From: Cephalopachus bancanus
Lineage: Eukaryota; Chordata; Mammalia; Primates; Tarsiidae
Assembly: GCA_027257055.1 (NCBI GenBank)
Contig: JAPVLO010000003.1
Span: forward strand, 14,449,501 to 14,513,500
Direction of reading: 5' to 3'
Length of the DNA stretch: 64,000 bases
The notes beneath the pieces are model-generated. The model was given only the letters and a program-made list of their open reading frames with translations. It was not told where the DNA came from and did not search any database. Of this stretch, positions 24,961 to 35,900 are shown one piece after another. Every line of letters begins with the position of its first letter. The first letter of the stretch is position 1. A program made the translations under genes and the position numbers.

Positions 24961-25247
24961 CTTTTTTTTTTTTTTTTTTGAGTTGGAGTCTCACTCTGTC
25001 ACCCAGACTGGAGTGCAGTGGCCGCTCCCGGCCACTGCAGCCTCGGGCTCCAGTGATCTTTCCGCCTCAGCCTTCCAAGCAGCTGGAACTACAAGTGCAC
25101 GCTACCATGCCTGGCTAATTTTTTTGATTTATTGTAGAGATGAGGTCTCGCATGCCCAGGCAGGTCTCGAACCCGCGGACTCAGGCAATCCACTCACCTC
25201 AGCTTCCCAAAGGCGTGGGATTACAGCCTGAGCCACCGAGCCCGGCT
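24961..25247 (-). mobile_element. Alu, lineage-specific
   Basis: Antisense, T19 to GAGCCCGGCT. Short-form linker (CTCGCATGCCCAGG on this strand). Confidence 0.92.
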
Positions 25248-25896
25248 TATATTTTTGTAAGAAATAAAACTACTCAACTCTAGTATTCAATGTTTATCTA
25301 TTTGCCAATGGAAAGAATTGTAATTAGTATCACATTTCACATGTTGCCCCTAGGCCTACATTATTTATACCCAAATTCAAGAATAACATGAATTTTGTAA
25401 TACTGCAAAATGTTCCTCAGCTGCCATGTGCAACTAACTGTTGCAACACTACACTGATTGGTGAGTACTATCTCAGGGACTGAGAGCTGAAACACAAAGA
25501 AAAGCAAGAAAATGGATTTTCTAGCATTACAGGGAAAAGATACTTTGTAATCCAAACATAAACTGCCTTTAGGTCAAAAGGAAGAGTAGGCATGTTAATT
25601 AATTATTCTTTTCTTTTGTCTACTACTTCCTCCCCCCAATTTCTCCCTGCACTCTGAAGTAATGCCCATCTCCCACATGGGCAGCAACCCCAATGCCATT
25701 ACAGCTCTATCAGTTTTGTATTTCTGTATAATAAGCTCAAAACTGAGGCTTATAAGAATGTTATAATTTTCTGAAAGTATATTAATTCTCTGAAGGATGG
25801 TGGGATATATTCTCTTGCTGGTTTCACAGAGGCTTATTCAAGTTCAGCAACTGTGAAGTTTTTGATGAATTTAAAAATTCATTAGTGAATTTTTAA
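25248..25896. other. Unassigned sequence
   Basis: Nothing identified. Confidence 0.35.
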
Positions 25897-26045
25897 TTTA
25901 ATTTTTATTTTTTATTTATTTTAAAGACGTGGGGTACAATTCAGGGTTAGGTATACAAATGTTCACTATACAGTTACCCTTGCAGATGATGTATGTATGC
26001 CTCTCCTGCTCCTGGCAGTTTCCCTCAACTGCCAATCCCACCCCT
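25897..26045 (-). mobile_element. Short antisense L1 3' end
   Basis: ggggtacaattcagggttag, then cagttacccttgcagatgat, then ggcagtttccctcaactgcc. Target duplication CATTAGTGAATTTTTAA / CATTCGTGAGTTTTTAA. Confidence 0.88.
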
Positions 26046-26139
26046 CATTCGTGAGTTTTTAAAGCCAGTTTTTTCCATCTTTACATTAATCACCTGTAGG
26101 TAATGATAGAATGCTGTAGGTTCTATCTCCAAAATACCT

Positions 26140-26610
26140 ATCGTGTCACAAACTTTGTGTTGTAGAAATCACCTGGTGAGCATTATTTAAAATGCAGATC
26201 ACAGCCGGGCTCTGTGGCTCAGCCTGTAATCCTGCGCTTTGGGAGGTTTAGGTGAGTGGATTGCCTGAGCCCGCGGGTTCGAGACCCACCTGGGCAACTT
26301 GGCGAGACCTCATCTCCACAATAAATAAAAAAATTAGCCGGGCATGGTAGCGCGCGCCTGTAGTTGCAGCTACTTGGAAAGCTGAGGTAGAAGGATTGCC
26401 GGAGCTCAGCAGGTCAAGGCTGTGGTGGCTGGGAGCGGCCACTGCACTCTAGTCTGGGTGACATAGTGAGACTCCAACTCAAAAAAAAAAAAAAAATGCA
26501 GATCACTGGGTTGAACATCCAGAAATTCTAATTATATGATTGAGGCCTAGGAACCCACATCTGTTAGAAGTTTCCAAGACTATACTCATAGTCTATGCCA
26601 GTACTCCCTC
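26140..26610. mobile_element. MER5-like element split by an Alu
   Basis: 26140-26203 (gaaatcacctggtgagcatt) and 26497-26610 (aattctaattatatgattga, then gaacccacatctgttagaag) follow MER5 order. Confidence 0.55.
26204..26496 (+). mobile_element. Alu, lineage-specific, full length
   Basis: GCCGGGCTCTGTGGCTCAGC to A16. Perfect target duplication ATGCAGATCAC. Confidence 0.94.
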
Positions 26611-27084
26611 TTCAAATTCACAGTAATTGTCTAGTTCCTTCAGTTTCTCACTTACTGCATAGACTCTGTGTGATAACCCTGCCCCAGGGGTTACTAATCT
26701 AGCAATATTTATTACTGGTTGCACATTTAAATAATATTTATATAATGAAATACTATGCAGCCAGAAAAACAAATGAGCGACAACTATGCACATTTTACAC
26801 AACACTCACAACCATGATGTTGAGTGCAAGTTTCAGTTTACAAAATAATACATTTAGAATGATGCCATTTATATAACATTCAAAACCAGGCGAATTATAC
26901 TGATTAGGATACATAGCTATAAAGAAAAGTGAGGGTATGATTATCACAAGGGCCAGGAAAGGGTTATTTCTGGATGGGTAGAGGAAGAAGGTATATCAGA
27001 GAAGGTACACTGAGTTCTTTTAAGATATTAATAATGTGTGATCACTATATAGCCAGTCATAATTCTGATATTTCTAAAATTGTG

Positions 27085-27672
27085 TGGCTGGGAGTGGTGG
27101 GTCATGCCTGTAATCCCAGCATTTAGGGAGGCCAAAGCAGGAGGATAACTTGAGTCCAGGAGTTCAAGACCAGCCTAGGCAACATAGCAAGACTTTTTCT
27201 CTACAAAAAATTTACAACAGGGCCGGGATTGGTGGCTCAGCCTGTAATCCTGCACCTTTGGAGGCTGAGGTGAGTGGATTGCCTGAGCCCACGGGTTCGA
27301 GACCCGCCTGGGCATGTGAGACCTCATCTCTACAATAAATCAAAAAAATCAGCCGGGCGTGGTAGCGCATGCCTGTAATTCTGGCTACTTGGAAGGCTGA
27401 GGCGGAAGGATCGCCGGAGCCCAGCAGGTTGAGGCTGTGGTGGCCGGAAGCGGCCACTGCACTCCAGTCTGGGCGACAGAGTGAGACTCCAATTCAAAAA
27501 AAAAAATTTACAACACTTAGCCAGGTGTGGTGGTGCATGCCTGTAGTCCTAGCTATTCGGGAGGCAGAAGATTGCCTGAGCACAGGAGGCCATGGCTGCA
27601 GTGAACCAAGATCCTGCCACCCTGTACTCCACCCTGGGCAGTAGAGTGAGAACTTAACTCTAAAAAAATAAA
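27085..27672 (+). mobile_element. Old Alu (AluJ-like) split at its linker
   Basis: Left arm 27085-27219 (gtggctgggagtggtgggtc) and right arm 27507-27672 (cttagccaggtgtggtggtg to A7) flank a younger Alu. Confidence 0.9.
27221..27506 (+). mobile_element. Alu, young subfamily, nested in old Alu
   Basis: GGCCGGGATTGGTGGCTCAG to A11. Target duplication AAATTTACAACA lies in the host Alu linker. Confidence 0.94.
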
Positions 27673-27678
27673 TACATA

Positions 27679-27984
27679 GGCCAGGCGCGGTGGCTCAAGC
27701 CTGTAATCCCAGCACTTTGGGAGGCCGAGGTGAGAGGATTGCCTGAGCCCATCCATTCGAGACTGCCTGGGCAACTTGGCGAGACCTCATCTCTACAATA
27801 AATCAAAAAATTAGCCGGATGTGGTAGGGCACCTGTAGTTCTGGCTACTTGGAAGGCTGAGGCGGAAGGATCGCCAAAGCCCAGCAGGTCGAAGCTGAGT
27901 GACCACAAGTGTGTTACTGCACTCCAGCCTGGGCAACGGAGTGAGACTCCAACTCAAAAATGAATGAATAAATAAATAAATAAG
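27679..27984 (+). mobile_element. Alu in the tail of the old Alu
   Basis: GGCCAGGCGCGGTGGCTCAA to an (AAAT)n tail. Has GCGCGG in place of GCTCGG, so it is intermediate between J-type and the lineage family. Confidence 0.92.
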
Positions 27985-28080
27985 TTGGGTGAAAGATACT
28001 TGGGGGATAATTAAAAAATAAAGTAAAATTGTGCATGTGTTTTATACATTCTGTATTTCACAATTAAGTAATTTTAAAGA

Positions 28081-28958
28081 AGTTATGTTCGTGGAGGTGA
28101 GCTTGAAGTTCCACATTAAAAAAATCAGAGGAGCTATTTTGTGGAAGTTTTATACGAATTCAATATTTAATAGCCTCCATAATAGTTTGTATTTGCTTTT
28201 TGTATTAAAATGATTTAAAATTAAAGTATTATTTTTTCATTTATTTTTTTCCACATCAGACAGGCAATGTGCCAACCTTGTACCAAGGTCTGAGGGAGAC
28301 CCATCTCACTCAGGAGCATGAACATCCAGTCATCAGGCTTATGAACACAAAAGGATCAAAAAAAGTTATGGTTTCACTTATACACACATAGATGTCCCCA
28401 AATTCTTTCCACTTTAACATGGGGGCTGTTTGAATATTATTTTCTTTGTGTGCCATGACATAAAACACATTGTAATGTAGGGAGCTGGAGGCCAAATTAT
28501 TTCCACGGCTTTCAAGACTCCAGTCTTCTCTTGCCTCTCATCTACTGCTCTGCTTCATATTCTAGCTGTAAGATTCCTCCAAAGAAGGTAGCTTTTCTCC
28601 AAAGAAATCACCCTGCTGCTAAACTCATGCTTCTGGAATTCCCTGGATGATCATGAATTCAGTGTAGTACAGCACCACAGGGCAGGGTGCTATACTATAC
28701 ATTTTGGTATATCTGTATAATGGAACACTATATTTGCCTTCTTTTCATGACTAACATTATTCTAAAACCCATGGAACTATAATCTGTATTGATCTTCACT
28801 GTTATATAAATTGAGAAACAAGTGAAAAAGTGTTTACTATGAACTGTTTTCGGTTTATTAGAAATCCACTTGGAGACAACAGAATTTATGTGACATTTAA
28901 TTGTTCTGTCCAGTTCCTGAGATTTTTATAAAGCGAAGTCTTTAGGCCATGCTAACAT
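28081..28958. other. Unassigned sequence
   Basis: AT-rich; no supported gene or repeat. Confidence 0.35.
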
Positions 28959-28971
28959 CTTTAATACTTTA

Positions 28972-29256
28972 TTTTTATTTTTTAGTTAACTCTGTTGCCC
29001 AGACTGAAGTGCAGTGTGGCATGCTCCCGGTCACCGCAGCCTCTACTTGCTGGGCTCCGGTGATCCTTCTGCCTTAGCCTTCTAAGTAGCTGGAACTACA
29101 GGCACGTGCTACCACGCCCAGTTAATTTTTGATTTATTGTAGAGACGAGGTCTCACCAAGCTGCCCGGGTGGGTCTCGAACCTGTGGGCTCAGGCAATCC
29201 ACTCACCTCGGCCGCCCAAGGTGCTGGGATTACAGGCTGAGCCACCGAGCCTGGCC
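28972..29256 (-). mobile_element. Alu, lineage-specific
   Basis: Antisense to GAGCCTGGCC. Perfect target duplication TCTTTAATACTTTA. Confidence 0.94.
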
Positions 29257-29611
29257 TCTTTAATACTTTAAATAGCTAACAATAAATTCAAGTTATGAAG
29301 CATCTACTGTAAACACTTATTCTGTAAGACAGCAGCCAAGTTTAGCAACTGTGAAGTTTTTGGAGGTTGGCAGGAAAGAGTCATACAATTACATGAATGG
29401 GGAGAAGAAAGAGCATGATATTTGTGTTTATCTCTTAAAAGGCTTTTGAAGCGGGAAAAAGAAATGTATCTGTTAACTACCTTCTGCTACCATTAGCACG
29501 TTTGCCTATCTCACGCTGAGACTTATCAGAATGAATTTTGTCATGCCTCAAGCCTGTTGACCACAATCAATGCCGGAAGTTCAAATCTTAACTGGTCATC
29601 CATTATCCCAT
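29257..29611. other. Unassigned sequence
   Basis: Nothing identified. Confidence 0.35.
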
Positions 29612-29765
29612 TCGCTGGTGGTTCTCAGCCTTGGATGCACATTAAATGGTCTGAAGTATCCAGGCAACACTCAAAAATGGTTAAAACAAGATCTCTGGGG
29701 GGTGGCACCCCAGCATCACTTCTTTTTCATAGCTCCCTGATTGGTTCCCAGTGTGACTAAGATTT
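29612..29765. mobile_element. MER5-like hAT element
   Basis: gtggttctcagccttggatg, cattaaatggtctgaag, agatctctggggggtggcac and gtgtgactaagatttag show the MER5 inverted ends and core. Confidence 0.65.
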
Positions 29766-29769
29766 AGCG

Positions 29770-30880
29770 CCATGCCTTAATCTGACTAAATCCTCCCCAC
29801 TCTGTCTCTTCCTTCCAGTCTCTTTCATGGTACCTGCTGGAATCTTTTTTTGGATCAGGATCCCTCTCTGTATCCTCATTGTGTTCTTGGAACGTCACCA
29901 CCTTCCTTAACAGAAATCTCTGAAGGACTCGCCTATATTTTACACTCCACATACTCAAGTCAGGAGGTGATTGGGTTTTTTAATCTACCCTTCATTACCC
30001 CTTACAAACCACTTTTTCTTCCTGCAAAACCATCTACTCCTCTGAAACTCATTCATGAGGTCACACCAACTTCCTACCCTCTTTATCACACCATCTGCTC
30101 CCAGCCCCTTAACTCACTGAAGATGGTTAACCTCAGACTTCTGTCCCTATTCTCATTTTCTTTTCCAGCAACCCATCCAAACCCCTGGCTTCAAATCCTT
30201 GACCTGCTGAGTTCCAACTACCTTCCTTTTCTCCACCTCACCACCCTTTCATGGTCACCCTAGTCCTTGTCTTCCCTGCAAACTGCATTACCTCTCAAAC
30301 CTGCTTTGAAGTCTTTCTGCCCACCACCTCCTATCCCTGCAGTTTGCTCAGTTACCCCCACTGCCACCTTTCTTTGACCTTGTCAAGGCCTCTCTCTGAT
30401 CTCCAGCCTTGTCCTGGTTTCTCCTCTATTTGTCCAGCCTTGAGTCTATCCTGCTTTGGGATAATCAATTCCTTGAAAGTACTGCCAGCTTCTTTGTATC
30501 TCCCTCTCTCCTGGACTCACCTACAAGACTCAATCCTGCTCCCAAACTCTCCATCTCTGGGTGCCTGCACGGGCAGCTGCATGCAGCTGGAACAGCACAT
30601 AGCAGGGCTCTGAAGTCCTAACATACCTCACATGGGCAAGCGACTGTGCCCAGCAACCAGGCTTTGCTTCCCCCATTTTGAAGAGAACTATTTCATACTT
30701 CGGCCTCAAAATTGCCTGCTTGCTCTCCTCCCACCCCCATCTTAGAAAATAGAAACCATCAGATAGAAATTCCATTTCCTATTCCTAAACTGACAAACTG
30801 GTCTACATTTGCACACATCTTCATCCCACCGGTTATGGAGGAGGAAATGTCTTTCTTTCTAGCCATGATCAATCTTTCCC
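29770..30880 (+). mobile_element. Pyrimidine-rich L2-like LINE remnant
   Basis: Long C/T-rich sense strand with phrases like those of L2 ORF2 (ttcaaatccttgacctgctg, tctttgaccttgtcaaggcc, aaatagaaaccatcagatag). Open frames of 60-137 codons here overlap and show no intact domain. Confidence 0.45.
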
Positions 30881-30938
30881 ATTGCGCTCTGAATGTTGTT
30901 TTTTCTTTTCTATTTTTTTTATTATTTTAAACCCCTAG

Positions 30939-31234
30939 GTCAGGAATGGTGGCTCATGCCTGTAATCCCAGCACATTGGGAGGCTGAGGTGGGAGGACTG
31001 CTTGGGTATAGGAGTTCAAGACCACCCTGGGCAACATAGCAAGACCCCATCTCTGAAAAAAAAATCAAAGAATTAGCTGAAAGTGGTGGCATGTGCCTGT
31101 AGTCCCAGCTACTTGGGAGGCAAGGCAGAAGGATTGCTAGTGCCCAGGAGGTGGAGGATGCAGAAAGCCATGATTGTACCCTGCATTCCAGCCTGGGTGA
31201 CAGAGTAAGACCACAACTCAAAAAAAAAAAAAAA
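30939..31234 (+). mobile_element. Old Alu (AluJ-like)
   Basis: ggtcaggaatggtggctcat to A14; J-type words such as caacatagcaagacccc. Confidence 0.9.
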
Positions 31235-31239
31235 GGCCC

Positions 31240-32370
31240 CAGCTTTGGTGAGGTATGATTGACAAATAAAAATTGTGTATCTTCAATTTGTGTGATTTGA
31301 TATCTGATGCACTATGTAATGATCACATAAAGCTCATTGGAATAGTCACCAAAATTTGTGTGTTAAAATTTATTGTCGACTGTGAAAAAATATTTGCCAA
31401 CTGTATGTCTGACAAAGGCCTAACATCTAGGATCTACAAGGAACTCAAACATGGCCAAAAGAAAAAAACAAACAGCCCCATTACAAAGTGGGCAAAAGAT
31501 ATGAATAGACACTTCTCAAAAGAAGACATACAAGCAGCCAACAGATACATGAAAAACTGCTCAGCCTCGCTAGTCATCAGAGAAATGCAAATTAAAACTA
31601 CACTGAGATATCACCTAACTCCAGTCAGGATGGTCATCATCAATAACTCAAAAAACAACAGATGCTGGAGAGGATGCAGTGAAAAGGGAATGCTTCAACA
31701 TTGTTGATGGGAGTGTAAACTAGTCCAGCCTCTGGAAAACAGTGTGGTGATCCTAAAAGATCTAAACATCTATCTTCCATACAACTCTGCAATCCCCCTA
31801 CTGGGAATATACCCGGAGGAACTCAAATCACTCTATGGAAAAGACACTTGTACATGCATGTTTATTGCAACATTATTTACAAGTAAAAATATGGAACCAA
31901 CTGTGCACCCCACCGAAAGAAAACTGGATTTAAAAAATGTGGTACATATACACGATGGAATATCATGCAGCCATAAAGAACAAAATCATGAACTTCACGG
32001 CAACCTGGATGAACTTAGAGCCTATAATACTGAGTGATCTTTCTCAGAAACAAAAAATTGAGTATCACATGTTCTCACTTATAAGTGATCCTTGAACAAT
32101 TATCGTAATACTATAAGAAAAGGATTGGCAGTAGTGGGAAACTGCTGGGGAGGGGGAGCACACCTCATCAACGAGGGTACCTGTATAATGAGCATTTGTA
32201 TATCTAACCCTGAATTGTACCCCACATCTTTTAAAACAAATTAAAAGTTAAAAAAAAAGGAAGATCTATTCTCAGCCAACTTATAAACAATACAATATTA
32301 TTAACTGTAGTCACTGTGCTGTACATTAGATACTCTTCTGTACTGGTAATACAGTTCTGCAACAGTAACT
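31240..32370 (+). mobile_element. Old L1M 3' UTR split by a younger L1
   Basis: 31240-31370 (tgaggtatgattgacaaata, then caatttgtgtgatttgatat) resumes at 32262-32370 (aggaagatctattctcagcc, then tgtgctgtacattagatact). Confidence 0.75.
31371..32260 (+). mobile_element. 5'-truncated L1 (ORF2 C-terminus and 3' UTR)
   Basis: ORF2 end in two frames: 31410-31707 ([25 protein letters not shown]) and 31744-32037, with a break near 31708. The 3' UTR ends taaccctgaattgtacccca. That terminal sequence recurs in other L1 copies here and looks lineage-specific. Not able to encode an active protein. Confidence 0.92.
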
Positions 32371-32764
32371 AAGGTTGGAGCCTTTATTTGGCACATAAAA
32401 CTAGACTTTCTTAGTTAGGCAGGAATCCTAAATTAAAAATAAACAAGCTCTTCATGGGGTGAACATCTATTCAGACAACATAATGGATTTATCTGCTAGA
32501 AGACAAAATAATGTTTTCTCTAGTCATAAAGGTAAAAAAAAATTTAATATACTACTCATACTGTTCTATTACCTGCATCGCCTCCAACAAAATAATTTTT
32601 CTAGAAATACATTCAGGTAGTAATTAATGATAATTTCAAAATTCTCAAAATATTCAGTGGCCAACAAGGTTAATAAAAGTGGTTGGGAATATATAAAAAT
32701 AATTATGACCTTAAATGACCATTTCTCATTTCTTTTGAAAGCTATTCAGACACCAGACAGTTTT
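32371..32764. other. TXN 3' flank, unassigned
   Basis: AT-rich. On the minus strand TTTCAAAAGAAATGAG at 32725-32740 occupies the place of the distal TXN poly(A) signal. Confidence 0.4.
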
Positions 32765-32909
32765 AAAAAGGGCAGAATTAATATTTTATTGTCATTTTAT
32801 AATCAGATGGCAGTTGGTTATATAGTCTTCATACTTCATACATTTTGTAAATAAAAAAAACTCCAAGTTTTAAATAGCCAACGGCTGGTTATGTTTTCAG
32901 AAAACATAA
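32765..32909 (-). other. TXN: TXN 3' untranslated region
   Basis: Directly downstream of the stop codon in the transcript. It reads like the known mammalian TXN 3' UTR (CATAACCAGCCGTTGGCTA, then CTTGGAG with a T run, then GCCATCTG). The end is set about 20 nt after the poly(A) signal and is therefore approximate. Confidence 0.8.
32785..32790 (-). terminator. TXN: TXN poly(A) signal AATAAA
   Basis: The minus strand reads GACAATAAAATATTAAT. A canonical hexamer sits 120 nt after the stop codon, in the position of the proximal signal of mammalian TXN. Confidence 0.8.
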
Positions 32910-32972
32910 TTAGAGTAATTCATTAATGGTGGCTTCAAGCTTTTCCTTATTAGCTCCAGAAAATTCACCCAC
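32910..32972 (-). CDS. TXN: TXN coding exon 5 and stop
   Basis: Encodes residues 86-105, [20 protein letters not shown], then TAA. The acceptor is CTTGACAG. The final Leu (CTC) replaces the Val I remember in human. Confidence 0.97.
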   Translation of the reverse strand: MGEFSGANKEKLEATINELL

Positions 32973-35900
32973 CTGTCAAGAGAATATTGAATTGACATTA
33001 GATGTAGCACTGTATCACTATTTTGTACATATGATCACAGAATTAAGGAAGACGGGGGGTAGAAAGAAGATAAAGTATAATCTTATTCAAAATACCCTTC
33101 CCAAATAACATACAATTCTTTTAAGTTAAAGACAGAAAGCAAAAATCATCAAGAAAAGCCAAAAGGCTCAAGTACAATGTTTTGTTTCTTTTTTTACACA
33201 AATACCTCTCAACAATGACACATGAACTGCCCAAGTCGAAGAAATTCTATGCACTTTATGATGTCAATATGGAAGCATGAATCATAGGGACTTATTAAGT
33301 TCTAGCAAAGATCAATTTTTAATTAGATGTCCTAATATGTAGAGTCAATGCGAATAACATATTTAAATATTAAAAGCAGAAAATGGTGACATGCCTCACA
33401 TTGTGAAGGGATAAGTCACCTCAGTTGTCTCTTCTTTTATACTAGTTTTCCGATTGGCCAATTAGAGCTCTTAAGGGTCAGCTGTACATACCTTTTGTCC
33501 CTTTTTAAAAAACTGGAAGGTTGGCATACATTTGACTTCACATTCTGAAGCAACATCCTGTTGGGGGTGGGAGGAAGTAGCAGGAGGAAATGATGAAAAC
33601 AAGACTGTGAGTATTGAAGTTTGACAGAAGCAATCCAAAACCAGATTCTTTCTCTTGTTATGAACCCCACATCTTAGCATTAGGACATTTTCAGCATAGG
33701 AAAATCAATATAATGAATATCACGGCAGCACAAAAGTCAAACTGGTTTATTCCCAAATAAAAATTCTTATTAATATCTACCTTCTTTGAGGGGTACCAAA
33801 CAGGTAGAATACCACTAGCATCAGATAATCCATAGTGATTCAATATTCTGTAAAATTCAATTAGGTCCTTGGCTATTTCAAGTGACATAAAGTAACACAT
33901 GCTGCTATAATTAGACTCAGTATTATGAGGGCTAAAGTCCAAAATTAGCAAGAGGACACATACACACAAAGAATTGTTCAAGAACAAATCATAATAATCG
34001 AAAGGAACAGATCCACATTGGTATTTTTTTGCTTACTTTTAGTTAAAATTTTACTTGTGCGTCCTCTAAGCTTGCTGCATTATCAGAATCACCTGAGAAG
34101 TGCTACAAGTTTCCCACTTAACCCCCTGAAATCAGTGTAGCTAACAGTGGGCCCTGGGTGGCTCTAATGCTCTAGCTTTTGAAAGCCACCCTGCTTAGAG
34201 AAAAGTGGACAACCACCTAACATTGCAAATTGCGCTAGTAGATGTGTATTTTCTCTTCTCCTAGAAGTAGACTTTATCACATTTAAAGATTTTTATGCAG
34301 CTCAAAGGGAAGTGAGGTAACAAGAACTCCTCAGTTATGGAACACTAAATGAGAACTTTCATTTAAAACCCTCTCAACATGCTATTCACACTGTAAGAAG
34401 ACAAGGTTTGGAGGAAGATACTACAAAATTGCTTTGGTTTGGACAAGCATTTCAAGTAAAAAGGTCTACTAGGGATTGAAAACATCAGTCCGGCACTCAA
34501 AAAAGGAGTAGGAAAGAAATGTAGAGCCACTTGCCACCTGGAGACACCTGAGCAGCAAAAGCTGCAAAAGACAGCAAACGAGTAGGCAGAACTACTGGGA
34601 ACCAGATCACAGAACCCAAAGGAGAACTCTCAAGGGAAAGGGAGGCCAGCTATAAACAGTGGTGATTTCAGGAGGGTGCTAAAGAGTTCCAGTCGGATAA
34701 TTTTACTTTTTCTTTTAATGCTGGACAACCAGTTGAACATAAAAGCACAGGCTCCAGTAAGAGGCACAAAGACAGTAATGGCTGGAATAAAAATGGTGAA
34801 CATTTATTGAACCCCTTCTGTGTTTCAGGCATTGAACACTCAACTCAAAGTTTACCAGGGACATGTGAGGAATCCATGCAAATGAGGATCATAAACTTTT
34901 AACTGCACAACCAATTTACAGTTCCACATACTCCCCTGAAGGAGACTGGAAATGAGGTCAAGAGCTGACAGGAAGACCATGAACTACATGTGTCAAGGAC
35001 CTGGATGACTTGTGGATGAGTAGTCAATTGGGATGACAAACTAGAGGGGCAGAGGACTAGTGTGGCTCGGAGATTTGAAAGTGGCAGTCTATGGAGCTGA
35101 ACCTGGTCCAGATATGCTGCTTGACCCACTCAAGAGCTTAAACTAATTCTAGATATGCTACTTGGTCCACTCAAGAGTTTAAACTAATTTAAAAAAACCC
35201 AACTTTTGAATTAGTTGCCCACTAGCAAATATCTCTTGAAAACAAATGTTGGGAATATTAGACTTACCCCTCATGGCATTAGAGAGAGCATCTGCCCTTT
35301 TAGATTGGGTATATGGTCACCTGTTTATACTGCAGTCCCTATTCTCTCTACTTGGCACATTCAAATCACCAGTTAGACATCATTTTTCATGTAGACAATT
35401 GGCATAAGCTTCACAGGCAGAGGGTGTTTTTTTTTTCTTTTGTAACTAGGATGGATGGCAGTGGTTTACAAAGGACAAGCCACCCTTTCCCCAGCTTCCT
35501 CGAATCAGAGAGACATATAAGGGGCGGAACTGAGCTGCCATCACTTGTGCAGGCATTAGAGACAACAGAACCTGGACATGTAATCACAACTTTTAAATGA
35601 GTCCTAAGGCTTTATCAGCACAAAATACAGGGTCCCAATCAATGGAAGTGATAGACAGTCATGCTGTCAGAGTCTAGGTGTCCTATACCCAGCCAGAAAT
35701 CAGCATTCTTGTATTTGTATGACTCCTTAATTTACAAGGAAACACACCATTAAAAAAAAATTAGAAAAAACATTAAATGCTCACAGAGAAGTGGTGTTAA
35801 TGCTTTGAGATAGATGCTTAAGTTTTAAAAAATTGTTCACACATTTCATTTTTTAAAACTGCAGCCAAGTCTCTATATTGTAAATTTTTAGTCCAAGCAT

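Larger units (their letters stand above)
26735..28080 (+). mobile_element. Old L1 3' end split by an Alu cluster
   Basis: 26735-27086 (gaaatactatgcagccagaa, then ataacattcaaaaccaggcg) resumes at 27985-28080 (gtgttttatacattctgtat). Confidence 0.7.

Noticed and set aside
25846..29363. Shared 19-mer agcaactgtgaagtttttg at about 25.85 and 29.34 kb
   Set aside because: The match does not extend into the flanks, so it is likely chance or a trace of an unassigned old repeat.
29850..30613. 137- and 120-codon open frames
   Set aside because: Pyrimidine-rich, overlapping, and lying in an L2-like LINE remnant. No intact reverse transcriptase motif.
31273..32037. L1 ORF2 C-terminal frames of 144 and 97 codons
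   Set aside because: Real L1 sequence, but truncated and broken, so listed as a mobile element and not as a gene.
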